From: Cerioporus squamosus
Lineage: Eukaryota > Basidiomycota > Agaricomycetes > Polyporales > Polyporaceae
DNA: 64,000 bases
Direction of reading: 5' to 3'
Assembly (NCBI GenBank): GCA_022592435.1
Contig: JABYQS010000027.1
Location: 1-64,000 of the forward strand
Under the pieces are notes generated by a model. It saw only the letters and a program-made list of their open reading frames with translations, did not search any database and was not told the DNA's origin. The position numbers and the translations under genes are program-made. This document shows, one piece after another, positions 13,610-25,595 of the stretch. The first letter of the stretch is position 1, and the number at the start of each line of letters is the position of its first letter.

Positions 13610-16218
13610 GGGCGGCTCGACTGGACAGCGTCGAGCCGCTTCCTCTTGTTACTCGTCCTCGTGGTGACGGCTCCAGACTCTTTCCTGTCCGGCGCCACGA
13701 CGCAGGGACCCTGTCGCCGACCGACTCGCTATGTTCCCAGCTCGCCGGCCTCCCATTCGAGTGCCTCAGTGAAGAGGTTGAGCATCGCGCTGTGTGTGCG
13801 ACCAGACTGGCAGCTGTCGCTCTTCCGCAGTGGGTCCCAGCTGGGGCTTCTGACGGCCGGGGGATGCCACTGGACGCAACCCTGAGATCCTCCTCAAACC
13901 CGTAGTTGGGCTTCTTCTCGGTCACGTCAGGCAGACCCGAAGGGCCAGAAGGAGAATGGAGGTGTGGGGGCGCGGTGGAGATGTGAGAGGAAGGCGGAGA
14001 GCGACGGGAGAGATGAAGGGGCACAGTGGACTCGACGAGCTGTCTTTCGGTGCACGATCGTACTCCGTACGATATGGTGAGCATGGAACCAGGAGAGGAG
14101 CTTGTTCAGAACTCTGTTCATGCCGGACGCGGCAAATTCGAGCTTGGTAGTGGAGTTGGCGAGCTTTCCGGACATGGATGGTGGAGAGTTTTTTGTCGCC
14201 ACAGGAGTACTGGTCGTTGACATACCCATACTGGTTCGAGAACTCGTCGATGTAGTTCGCCACCGTATTGTCATTGAAGTTAGACTGAGATACCGCATGC
14301 GTGGTAGAGCACCACATAGAAAAACGACTCGATCTCATCGCACACCTCGACGTTGGCCGTGAGGTGCGACAAGAGCGCGACAGACATGTACGCCACGTCC
14401 CCTAGACATGGTTCAGCATTACAGGTCATGTGAACGAAACAGACTACTCACAGTACGTTCGGGCTGACGCTGCCCTTGTTGCTGGGGATCAGTCGATTTC
14501 GCCATCTCCCAGTCAGCGAGCAGGCCGGTGAACTTGATCTGCAGGCGCTTCTTCTGCGGATCCTTGACCCACATAAGCTTGGGGTAGATCAGGATGTTGC
14601 CGGAGCTGATGTCACGGTGCAGCAGCTTGGCGTCCTTCGTAGCATGTTGATGCGCTGTTACAATGAAGGGGATGTCAATTCGTCGACAGCGGTACAAGAA
14701 GTGGCCACTGGGCTCACCGAGGACGCAGTCCCTGACAACTTGGAGGAGCTGTTTGCCGCTCTGAACTCGTTCAGCGCAGAGCGACTTCTTCCTCGACGAG
14801 CCGATAGTGCTTGTGACGGCGTACGGGCAGTCCTCCCGGAAAGGCAGTCGACTGTCGGGAAGCCCCTCCGGAGGTGGCACGGCGTCTGCGTCGTGTTCAT
14901 CGTCTGGAGCCTTGCGCTTGTTGCAGCCGATGAGGAGGACCCAGCTAACGCTTCTTCAGGCGACGGCGCCACAAAGCGCGAGGGGAACGGGGTGGGATAA
15001 AGGGTTCGGGGTTGGGTTCGGGTTCTTCTCCTCCCACCACTGGGGCGTGAGTGTCACCTGATCGTCGATATCGCCATGGCAGACAAGGGTAGGAACACGA
15101 GGAACCTTGGCGTCCTTGAGCCGCTGGAGGATGTCCCCTTCACGGTCGACCAGGATGTAGTGAGCTCGCCAGGCGTCCTTGAGCCAGACAAAGCGCTCGG
15201 TTTCGCAGTCGACGGCGACGTAACCCCGCGTTCCTCGTCCGGCGAGACCCTTGGCGCGGAAGCGAGGCTTGCAGATAAGGAATTTCCGCCGTCTGTTGCC
15301 ATCGGGGACCTCTACGCAGTAGCGGGGCCAGTTGCTTTCGAGCGACTGCCGGAATGCCTCACGCACGTAGGAGAAGACGAACGGCTGCTTGGGAGCATCG
15401 TGCAACGAGAGGATCCGCTCTCTGTGGTCGACATCGCTGTCGCGCGCAACGGCGAGTTCAGACATAAGCTCGTAGAGGGGGTCATCGGGGGTGAGGAGGC
15501 GGGCGGTGGGATCCAAGCCAAGAGCGGGTTTGGAGCAGTGGGCGATACGCCAAAGGACGTCCACGAAGAATCGCCAGTTGAGATAGTAGTCGAAGGCAGT
15601 GGTTACAATGGAGCCAGAGCGATCCCAGCGGATGAAACGAGCCTGACGCCCGATGACCAGGAGCATGAAGACGGCGACGCGATGTTGGACTGCGAAGAGG
15701 AACTCGGCGTACGAAATGATCTGGCCCCGGTTCTTCGTGCGGAGGTCGGCGGAGGCGGGTTGCACACGGCCTGCGACGTCGTCGAATGGGTCTTGTAAGG
15801 CGCTGCCCTTGCCCGTCTTAAATTCGACCGGAATGAGTTGGTCCGCCCAGTGAGGAGCGCCGTCGTCGGCGGCGGGGGCGTCTTCGGCGAGGTAAATCGC
15901 AGAGTCTGGTTTCTGCCGGTCATCGTCGATCATCGCAGGGTCTGGCCTGTTTCCGCAGAAAGTCATCTTGAGACCAGGGATGAGGTTGTGGTGGTTGACG
16001 ATCTCGACCTGATGAGATCCGCGTCAGACGACACATACAGGTTGAAGCAGCCATGGACCTACAAATCTCTTGTTGAGCTCGCTCTCCGACAAAGAGTCCG
16101 CGTTCTTCAGCTTCTTGAACGGATTGATCGTGTGAACTGGGGTGGTTGCGCCCGGTGGCGGGGGAAAGAAGTGCTTGGAGAACTTGTCCTGCGATTCACC
16201 TACTCCCTTGTGCGCCAT
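13610..16218 (-). pseudogene. FunK1-type protein kinase pseudogene (copy A)
   Basis: Clear paralogue of the gene at 52219-54869. It starts MAHKGVGESQDKFSKHFFPP (ATG at 16218), has an intron near 16000-16070, and then an open 5' exon (about 16000-14956) with the FunK1 N-lobe (NHHNLIPGLKMTFCGNRPDP, FVFSYVREAFRQSLESNWPR). Downstream the homology hops between frames: near 14970-15000 (premature stop at 14956), near 14915, at 14820-14824, at 14770-14781, at 14757-14769 and at 14291-14305. Each is a small indel relative to copy A'. The kinase motif LLHRDISSGNILIYPK and DWEMAKSTDP (about 14500-14630) are still readable, as is the C-terminal WEHSESVGDRVP match. Introns sit where they do in copy A', so this is a DNA-level duplicate, not a retrocopy. 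The 3' limit (~13610) rests on a weak tail match. Confidence 0.85.
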
Positions 16219-17132
16219 GTCTTCGGCCTCCTTTCGGCGTCGCTGCTGAAGATTGGTTCGTCCGGGTTCGGCGTGGAGTGAGCCTGCTTCGCGACCAGCG
16301 TGCCGGAAGGAGTGAGGAGTACCGGCGGGTTCAGATTGTGCAGTCAGCAACGGAGGAGGCATGTCAAACCAGGATGGTGGGGAGATGGTGGATAGAGACA
16401 AACTTACAGAAGTACGCGCGGACTTTATAGGTTTGCGGACAGGGTGGTTGGGAGTGCGATGACCAGGACGCGTGACCGCAATTGAAGTTCGAGTCCCCAA
16501 TAAGCAGAGCGCACAATAACAGATCGAACAAAGCGAACAAAGGGGGTACGAGTGCGAGTGGCGGAGACGGTGGTGATGGTCCAGGTTCAAGTTGGATTGC
16601 GGCTGCATGCCATATCCGGACGGAACATGAGGCTCGTTGGCGCCCTATGATTGACGCCGAGGCCACTTTCGCTGTCTTTCAGTCTCCGTAGCTCAACCTT
16701 TTCTCGCTATTAACACGTCAAAACTTGAGATCAACCACAAGACTTTGGACAACAAGATGCTGTGGGATTATACACAGAGTGACAAGGAAACTTTTCAGGA
16801 AGTGGTTACGGCTGGTGGCACAGGACACAGCCACCAACTTCAACAAGTTCGAAGTTGAACTTGTACTACGTGACGCTCGTCGCTCGAGTCCGATTGTCGA
16901 GGCCGCCCCGTTTCCATCGCTGCTGCGGGGCCAATGCTTCGAGATGCTTCGTCATCGAATAAGACCGGCAGTGTGCCCATTGCCATATGGAGACAATGAC
17001 TCACTGGATGATCCGGTGCAGATTAAGTACGGGCTGTTACGGGCTGGCATTGGCTTGAATGGTTCCCCTCGCGTAAATGCTCCTGGAACCCATTGTACCC
17101 AATCACGGCTGTACAGGGAGAAATATTCCCCA

Positions 17133-17305
17133 CACGACGTGCGAGTGCAGATTCCAAAGGTCAGGACATGCTTCGGAAATGCATGGGGAGCCCTTCATTT
17201 CCTGGCTTTTTGGTCTAAGCGCCCACGAAAACAAAGGAAATGATAGACCTCCTCAACATTTCCCATGCATTTCCTGGCCTCTGGAATTTTTGTCCGCACG
17301 TCGTG
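17133..17305. repeat. Long imperfect palindrome (foldback / hairpin)
   Basis: Reading inward from both ends, base 17133+k complements base 17305-k with no gaps. I count about 56 matches in the first 84 pairs (two thirds). The outer 11 bases CACGACGTGCG match exactly; blocks ATTCCA, GGAAAT and CATTTCCT also pair. On each strand the same 36-codon frame runs through the arm and ends AGG AAA TGA. Possible origins are an old foldback element, an inverted duplication of a short coding piece, or a milRNA-type hairpin. No flanking target duplication was found. Confidence 0.6.
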
Positions 17306-17943
17306 CCAGAAGCAACTCTTCAAACTCCGAACCATAGTCGTCGAGACCGTGCGGTGCCACGGCGCGACATTTGTCCCGATGCCGCCAAAGCGTTGCCGCA
17401 GTGAGTTCATATCTGACGTTACCCGGCCAGGCCACAGACACGTCGCATTCCCGATGTAGCAGGATGTAGCCCTATGTAGCCCCCACTGGCTCATCTCCTC
17501 GGTATGCCTTGCCCGCGGTGGTTGATCACGACAATGGTCCCCGCTCACATGTCCTACCGAGTCTCTTGCCTCGCGAAATCACAACCAAAATTTGCCGACG
17601 CAGATCGTTCGAGCTCTGTGGGCGAGGAAGCTCGACCACAGAACGAGTGGACGGGTGCCATCGAGCCTGGTTGTGTTCTGAGCTCAAGCAGATGGCCAGA
17701 AGGCGACCCAGGAGCCTTCGATGGTGCCGTGCATCATGCTAACCACAAACTCGCCAGACTAGTCTCCGGAGCAAGGATGAGTATACCGATGGTATTATAC
17801 AAGCAATCCTCTACGATTATGTACACTCAGTAAACTATGTAGGTACCGCTGACAGAAACACATCAAGGACGATAGCAGTGTGAGATACAGGAGCAGAAGC
17901 AATTGCGAATGCAGGCACGACAAACCATTGCTGTAGGTATGGG

Positions 17944-17961
17944 TTCAGTTCAGTTCAGTTC
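17944..17961. repeat. TTCAG short tandem repeat
   Basis: Three and a half head-to-tail copies of the pentamer TTCAG. A microsatellite with no visible function. Confidence 0.6.
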
Positions 17962-18193
17962 GAGAATTGGAGGCGCGTAAGCAGGTACTAAGTATGTGTG
18001 GAGTAGAAAGGAAGCAGCGTCAGGATGAGGTTATACACGATGATGAGGGACCAAGAGAGAAGGAACTGCCGAGTTCGCGACTTGCTAAACAGAAGAAGTT
18101 CCGGCGGGTCCAGTGCACCACGTCCATGTCCAAAGTGTCCGCGTACCAGGGAGGAAACGTTCAAGAGATAGTCTGACTGATCCCATACCCGTG

Positions 18194-20768
18194 TCACCTC
18201 CGCGAACGAGTGGCCCTCGCAGACCCAGCCCGCGAGTTCTCGAACTGGAGCTTCCGGCGCGCATAATCCTCCCGGTTCATGCGCTGCAGGAAGTACTCGC
18301 CTCCACCGCCTCCCCAGGATATGCTCCCGGGGGCGTATTCACGCGCGGTAACGGTGAAGATCTCGCCAATGTCATCCAGCTAGTACAGGTAGGTCAGCGA
18401 CGAGCGAGGCCAAGATGCATCAGGGTGAAGGACGTACGTTTCGCTCTTTCAGCGCGGGCGACGAACTACGCTCCCGCAAACTCCGTGTGCTGGACCGGCC
18501 CGACCCCATGAGGCATTTGAGCGACACAACGATCGCGCCTTCCTTCAGGTCGAGGAACTTCTGCCTGAGAGCTTCGTTCACTGCAGGTCGGTCAGTTGCG
18601 TGCGCAGGAACTACATCGACCTAGTTGACTCACATGGCTCGAGGAACACCTTGTTGTTCACCAGCACAACGTCGGCTTCCTTGACAAGCTGGTCTACCTT
18701 CGCGCTCTTGAGCATATCCCCCTCTTCCAGCTCGACTTCACCCATCCGGACGCCCCACATCCGGCAGCGGGTGCTGAACTGCTCCAACTGACTCCGCGCG
18801 ATCTTCGCCGGGCCGGGCATGATCTCGACGCCAAAGCTCCTGCAGCCGGTCTCCAGACTAGCCTGCAGTACGACGTTCCCGACGCCGGATCCGAGGTCAA
18901 GGAAGAGGGAGCTCTCGGACAGACCGGTCGCGCGGAAGATATCCGAGACGAAAGTTGGCATGAGCTCGCCGTAGACCTCGGACGAGAACGCCTCGTAGCG
19001 CTTCAGCATGTCGATATTGGGCCCGACTGCACGCTGGTACGCTTCCTCTACGAGTCGCTGGATGACCTCGGTCGGCATGCACGTCCAGGACTTGACCACT
19101 TCGGAGAGCGCGTTCGGTGCGGGCGTCTCGAAAGGGTCAATAGGGAGAGGTGGGTATTTAAGCAGGCGGAAGAGCGCGTTGATGGCATCCATGACTTTGA
19201 GGAAGAAAGGACCGTCATGCCTCTTAATTGCATCGCGCAACAGCTGCAGGTAGTCGACGCTGGGAGGTGAATGACGGTCGGAGGACTGTGCGCAGGCGGA
19301 TAGAGCGGAGATAGAGCAGAGCGAAGAGGCCGAGGATATAGAGCAAGTGGAAAACAAGGTGGAAAGCGAGGACTGCGACGAGAGCGACGAACAGGAGAAC
19401 TCAGATGACGGACTGGAGACCTCAGAAGATGGCGGCGAAGGTGCGTCGGATGATGGGAGTGGACAATCCGTAGCTGGTGAGAGAGAGAAGGAGTAAGGGG
19501 CGGCGGCGGCGGCGAAGGAGGCGGAGGGGGAGACGGAGAAGTCGACTTCATCCGCCAGGTCTTTACTCGGGATGGTACCGAACAAGGCCTGCTGAGCGGG
19601 AGTGAGGTAGTCTGTGAAGACGCGAGGCATATGAGCACCCAGTAATAGAGAAGGAACCAGCTGCCGTACGTTTGACTATTGCGTGGAGACTGCTCTCCAA
19701 GCACATTATTGGATTGTAATGTTGGTGGTCCTTCGGAATCAGGAGGATAAACCGTTCACTTGCACCGCTGTTCGGGTACTCCAGTTCAGCCACAGGGTAT
19801 TTAGTTGAATGCGGCTCCCAGGACATGTCGTCGGGATCATGAAGGTTCTTGAAATCTGTAAGCAGTCCGTATGAGCATCAGAGTCAGGGTCATATCCCGC
19901 TGCGCCTGAACTCGCAGCAGAAGAAAATTCTCCAGGCCCCGGCATAGAAACCAAGAGACTCTGTGTACAGAGTGTAGGAGACTTATGCTCACCTGCGGCC
20001 GTAGAGGTTCAAGCCCGCGCAATAGCACACGGACAAAGACCATTCGCGTGCCGCCACAGGGTAGCTATATGCGCACACGCTGTGTGGCACGCTCCCACGA
20101 GACCTCCAGACGCGACAGAGAGAAAGAGCCGATTACACCAAAAAGACAGAGGACTCACAACCAATATACCCTTTCATCAACCTCTGCACCACTACTTCAG
20201 AGCTGAGGAACCCTGGACCAGGCTTCCCGTCCCCCTCTATCCAGCACTCCCGTGGCGGGCCACCGACGGGTGGCCCCACGCTCGCCACCGACGTGGCGCG
20301 CGTACTCGGCGACGACAGAGAGTCCGCAGAGAGGTATGTGGGTGCCAGAGACGACTGGCGGCTTGATCCGGAGGGAACAGGAGACGGTGCCGCACTCAGG
20401 CTCGAGGCGCGGCTCTGGCTCTGGCTCTGGCTGTGGGGAACGTTTCCCGCGTCCTGCAGCGGCGAGACGCGTCTCTTCTTCACCGCCGTACGCGCCAATG
20501 GCTCCTCGGACTTACGCTTGGACGACGCGTCGGTGTCGCGCGACGTTGGCGGGCCATGCGCGGTGACCTTGATCGTCGGAGCGCCTGCGCGCGGGTCAGG
20601 AGGGCGGGTAACGGGTATCAAACGCGTTTTGACGACGGTGGACGAGCCCGAGGTCGACAAGCGGGACTTGGAGAAGAAGCTGTGGTCGGTGGAGGATGCG
20701 AACGGCGTCGAGGACGAGCTCATCGTCGTGGTCGGTGTCAAAAGCGTGGTCGGTGGCGATGAGCTCAT
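18194..20768 (-). CDS. DOT1: DOT1 histone H3-K79 methyltransferase
   Basis: SAM-dependent lysine methyltransferase acting on nucleosomal H3K79 in the nucleus. The N-terminal ~200 residues (20768-20170) are low-complexity Ser/Pro-rich with basic clusters (SSKRKSE, AVKKRRVSP) that look like nuclear-localisation and nucleosome-contact tails. The DOT1 fold begins with VVQRLMKGY, then NLHDPDDMSWEPHSTKYPVA. The catalytic region (19630-18640) has LFLDLGSGVGNVVLQAS (SAM motif I), GVEIMPGPAKIA, VLVNNKVF (the DOT1 NN-x-x-F motif), and after an intron FLDLKEGAIVVSLK and LDDIGEIFTVTAREY...GSISWGGGGEYFLQRMNRE. It stops TGA at 18194-18196. The intron after VVQRLMKGY appears to be about 310 nt, unusually long here; joining it as KGYIDFKNLHDP keeps frame. 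A Ser-rich/Pro insert (19440-19270) sits before the catalytic core. First gene of the conserved minus-strand block. Confidence 0.9.
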
Positions 20769-21174
20769 TTGCGAGAAGTCCGGACTCAGTCACAGTGCAT
20801 TATGCTACTTCTCCACGTGGAAATTCAAGGTTACCAGAGCAGATAAGTCCTTACCAGTCAAAATGAACGGCTTAGGTGGAGAATCCCAAGGAAATCGGAC
20901 AGACAGAACTACACAAAGTTTGAGGTAAAGCTGGGGAACCGTCCTGCATAAATAACTAGATTGCTAGGTAAACACCGCACGCCCCTCGGCGCCGGGAAAG
21001 GGGCGGGAAAGGGGACGTGGAGGTAGGGAGTCGCGAGGGTGGAAAGGCGGAGGAAGACACTACTCCAGACACCGGACAGAGAGCCGTATGTACACTAGTG
21101 CACAACAGATAGTGGTTTCCTGACCCTGACATTTCCGAGGTAACATCGAAGATAGGGAAGGGGTGTGAGGTCTA
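20769..21174. other. Intergenic between DOT1 and SEC4
   Basis: Contains the 3' flank of the Rab gene and the DOT1 promoter (both genes minus strand). No TATA box or other feature stands out. Confidence 0.4.
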
Positions 21175-22284
<1,110 letters not shown>

Positions 22285-22620
22285 GATCTACAGTTCCGGG
22301 TGGACAAATTCTCGCGGCTCTGCCGACACAATCAAGACCAGTAAAGGCAAGGAAACGGTACAGGGGGGGCGGAAGCGGGAGCAGGAGCAGGAGGAGGTGG
22401 CGGGGAGAGGAGCTGCGCGATATGTGACCACTGACGGCAACCGCCTCACCTACAGCGTCTCGCCACGTGGGGTACCTGTTACGGGAAAGTCTCCAGGAAC
22501 ATAATATTAACATTGTTGAAACATTGACACGGGCAGACAATCATACGAGCAGCGAGCAGCGAAGGACGTTCTCCAGTACATACACAGCATGGCGGACAAG
22601 AAGCAAGCAGAGCGAGATAT
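22285..22620. other. Intergenic between SEC4 and ARP5
   Basis: Promoter and 5' UTR of the Rab gene plus the 3' flank of ARP5. Contains a short GAGCAGC repeat near 22548-22563. Nothing else recognised. Confidence 0.4.
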
Positions 22621-25355
22621 TTACATGGGTACAGACGCGTTCCAGTTCCCTCCCCACCACCGCTTGATCCTCTCCCCGCCCCACTCCTCATACTCAGCCC
22701 TGGTCACACCCACCTGCTTAAAGTCGTCCGTCTTCGCAAAGTCCGCCATACCGCGCCACGCATCGAGCATCGGGTCCGCCGCCTTCACGATCTCCAGCGG
22801 CATCTCCGGCGGCAGGATCGGACGCAGCGTGGCATGCAGGCGTTCAGAGAGTCCAGGGAACTGCGACGGCCCCCCAGTCAGGAAGACGTTCTTGACGAGC
22901 CGACCCTTGTCAGGGTCCGGGAAGCGCGAGAGGACGCTCTGCAGGACTTCGCCGAGTCCAGCGGAGTCGACTCCGGCCATGCTGGGCGAGAACCAGGCCT
23001 CGCACGCGCGCCAGCGCTCTACGTTCAGGTGGATGCGCGCCTTGCCTGGGCGGGGACGTTGGTGTGAATGGCGTACCCGAAAGAGAGAGATTGGGAGAGG
23101 GACTGACCTTGCACGTCACCCTCGTCGTACTGCGGACGGAACGCGGACATGAGTGCGGAGCGTTGCGACGTGAGCGAGGCATGCGTGTCTTCCTGGGTGA
23201 AGGATGGGTCGTACGTGAGCAGCTTCTGCTCCAGAGCTTGCAGGTTCGCGAGGTCTTCCTCCTCATCGGAGGAGGCTGCTGCCGTATTCTGAACGGTCAT
23301 CAGCTATGCTCGTTCGGAGCGCAAGACAATGAGCACCTACAATCTTGCGATAGATTGCCCAGTCGGCATCATCCGCGCCGAACATGTCCTCTGGTCAACC
23401 CTCATGAGAAAATGCTCTGAAGACGAGACAGGTAACGTACCTCCACCAGCCTTGCGCCGCTTTTTAGGCACCCGATCATCCGCTGCGAGGTTCGCAATAC
23501 TCTTCATCCTTGCCTGTGACGCCGCGCTCTTCCTGTCCGTCAGCGCCGCCTTCCTGCGATTACGCTCCTTGATGCGGTTCATGATGGCCTCTTGCTCCTT
23601 GCGCAGCTTCGACGCCCACCCGCTGAGGTCGCGGTCGCGCTCCTCCTCCTCGCGCTTCTCTTCCGCCACGCGCTCTTCGCGCTCCCGCTCTTTCTCCCGC
23701 TTGGCTCGCTCGCGCGCTTCGTATCCCGCCTTCATGAGCTTCTGTTTCTTCTTCTCCTTCAGCCCCTCTTCGTCGAGCTGGACCGACGTCAGGCCGAAGT
23801 GCATCGCGAAATGGGGGACACTCACCTCCTCGTCCGGAACGTCAACCAGAGGAAATGATGGAGGTTCTTCCTGCAGTCATATGAGCATGAAAGACCATTC
23901 AGCGAAACATGTAGCGGACGCACCTCCGCATCCTCCTCGTTAGCCTCTTTCTTCCTCGCCTTCTTGAGGTCGTTCTCGAGCTTCTTGATCGCGCTGTCGA
24001 GCGCAGCGTCGTTCGCAAATCCTTCCTCCTTGAGCGTGTCCGCCCACTCCCTCTTACTCTCCTCTTCTCGACGTTCCCGCAAGGTAAGCATATGTGCGAG
24101 ATCGTTCTCCTTCTGGACGAGCTGCAGTGGGGCATATGAATACACGCAGTACCAAGAGTCAACAAGACATACTTTCTCCATCCGCGACTTCGCGGCGAGC
24201 TCCTGCAACTTACGTCCCTGCTCCTTCTTCCGCTCCGCGATCCGCGCGAGTTCCTCCTCCGTCTTCTCTTCGGTGACTGGAAGGGTATAAGGGAACTGGA
24301 TGATGCGCTCCGAGGCGCGCAGGTTCAAGGGGTCCTTTAGCTTGCGCAACAGTGCGGTGTAGTCTGGCGAGAATTCGCAGAAGTTCTGCAACATCCACTG
24401 CAAGGCGGTGAGAATACCTCGTCAGCAGTGGGCATGAAAGAATAACTCACGTTGCAGGTCGTGGGCGACACCCTGCTAGGGAAGGTCGGATACTTGAGCT
24501 GTATGAGCTTCAAGAGGTATTCTGTGGCCTGCATCGTACCCCAGTTGATCCTAGGGGACATCACATGAGTATCCTATTTATTACTAGCGAACTGGTACAC
24601 ACCGTTTCGCGTGGCTCATGAGGCCCTTCCCGTCTAGTATTGGGATCACCGAGGTCGAGGCGGTGTTGAAGGATACAACAAGGCCGTCGCCGTGGAAAGG
24701 AACGGGAGGCGATGGGAGGTTGTTGTGGTAGAAGGACATGACGGAGTCGACGCAGAATGCGAGAGAAGGGACGGAGTACTGCTCAAACATGAGCTCGGAC
24801 GTTACTGTGCAGAAGGTGAGCTTCCTGTGCAAGCGCACCACTTGCGAATATGAGGAGAGTACCGACATGCTCTTGAGTGCAGAGGAGAAGCCAGTCGTTC
24901 AGTCATGAGTATAGGATGGTCCACGGTAGGGGTGTCAATTCCGAGGTGTATGAACGCGTAGTCCAGCGCATTCTCCTATGATATAGGTGTGTACAGGTTC
25001 GACGCAGTGTAGAGGGTGAATTGATACGTACCAACGCGTCGAAGTTGAGCAACACGTCTCCCTCCCATGGTGTCTTTGCCTGCGACCTCGCGCCTCCCTC
25101 GACGTCTATGCCCTCCCCAAACAGCAACAGCGGCTTGTTCGTCCTCCTCTCCTTGTACTTCGCGACCATGTTAAGCCCTGTCCTGGGTGACTCTGATGTG
25201 CAGAACCCAAAGCGCAGGTGTGTCGAGCCATTGTCGATGCAAAGTGGTGTATGTCGTTCTCGATGTTCATCGTATGATGCTGGGACGTGGACAGTCGGCA
25301 AAGGTTGGATAGGCAAGTAGGATATGTTGGACTCGTCGACTTCCATGTCCGCCAT
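22621..25355 (-). CDS. ARP5: Actin-related protein 5 (INO80 remodelling complex)
   Basis: Nuclear actin-fold subunit of the INO80 chromatin remodeller. It begins MADMEVDESNISYLPIQPLP (ATG at 25355). Actin-like features follow: CIDNGSTHLRFGF (phosphate-1 loop), the TVDHPILMTERLASPLHSR segment, SFYHNNL...GLVVSFNTASTSVIPI (phosphate-2), and near the C-terminus RLVKNVFLTGGPSQFPGLSE (adenosine loop). The family's long charged insert in the middle (about 24250-23480) is present as a coiled-coil rich in Glu/Lys/Arg (ARKKEANEEDAE; KREKEREREERVAEEKR), followed by the ARP5 signature WAIYRKI. It ends WWGGNWNASVPM-stop. About ten short introns. With DOT1 it makes two chromatin genes in this block. Confidence 0.92.
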
Positions 25356-25595
25356 GTCCGCCGTCCAGCAGGGGTGTGGGAGAGAGCTGCATCAGCGCGA
25401 AGTCCATGGCTCGAGCGAAGTGCCTTACGCGCGCTCGCTCGAAGCCCCGCAATTGTCATGTCCAAACACGGAAACTATACTGAACGCCAAGTCGCATCTC
25501 AGGTCGATGTCCTCCTAATTGGACATCTCAGGGCCCACGAAAGTATACAGTGAGGTATATTGCAATGTGGTATGAATATGAGTCGATATGAATTG
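25356..25595. other. Short intergenic spacer
   Basis: 240 nt holding the ARP5 promoter and the 3' flank of the EF-hand/ZZ gene. Nothing distinct. Confidence 0.35.

Larger units (their letters stand above)
16219..18193. other. Gene-poor region with palindrome
   Basis: About 2 kb between the pseudogene start (16218) and the DOT1 stop (18194). Open frames here are short, lack an ATG at a sensible place and match nothing I know. The region holds the 173-nt palindrome at 17133-17305 and a short TTCAG tandem repeat at 17944-17961. The block 17440-17500 repeats ATGTAGC three times. Otherwise nothing recognisable. Confidence 0.5.

Noticed and set aside
15076..15798. 240-codon open frame antisense to the FunK1 pseudogene
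   Set aside because: Shadow of the real FunK1 coding strand; the minus-strand translation has strong paralogue matches.
16725..17243. 172-codon open frame on the plus strand
   Set aside because: It begins with TTG, not ATG, has no recognisable protein features, and its end overlaps the palindrome; not called as a gene.
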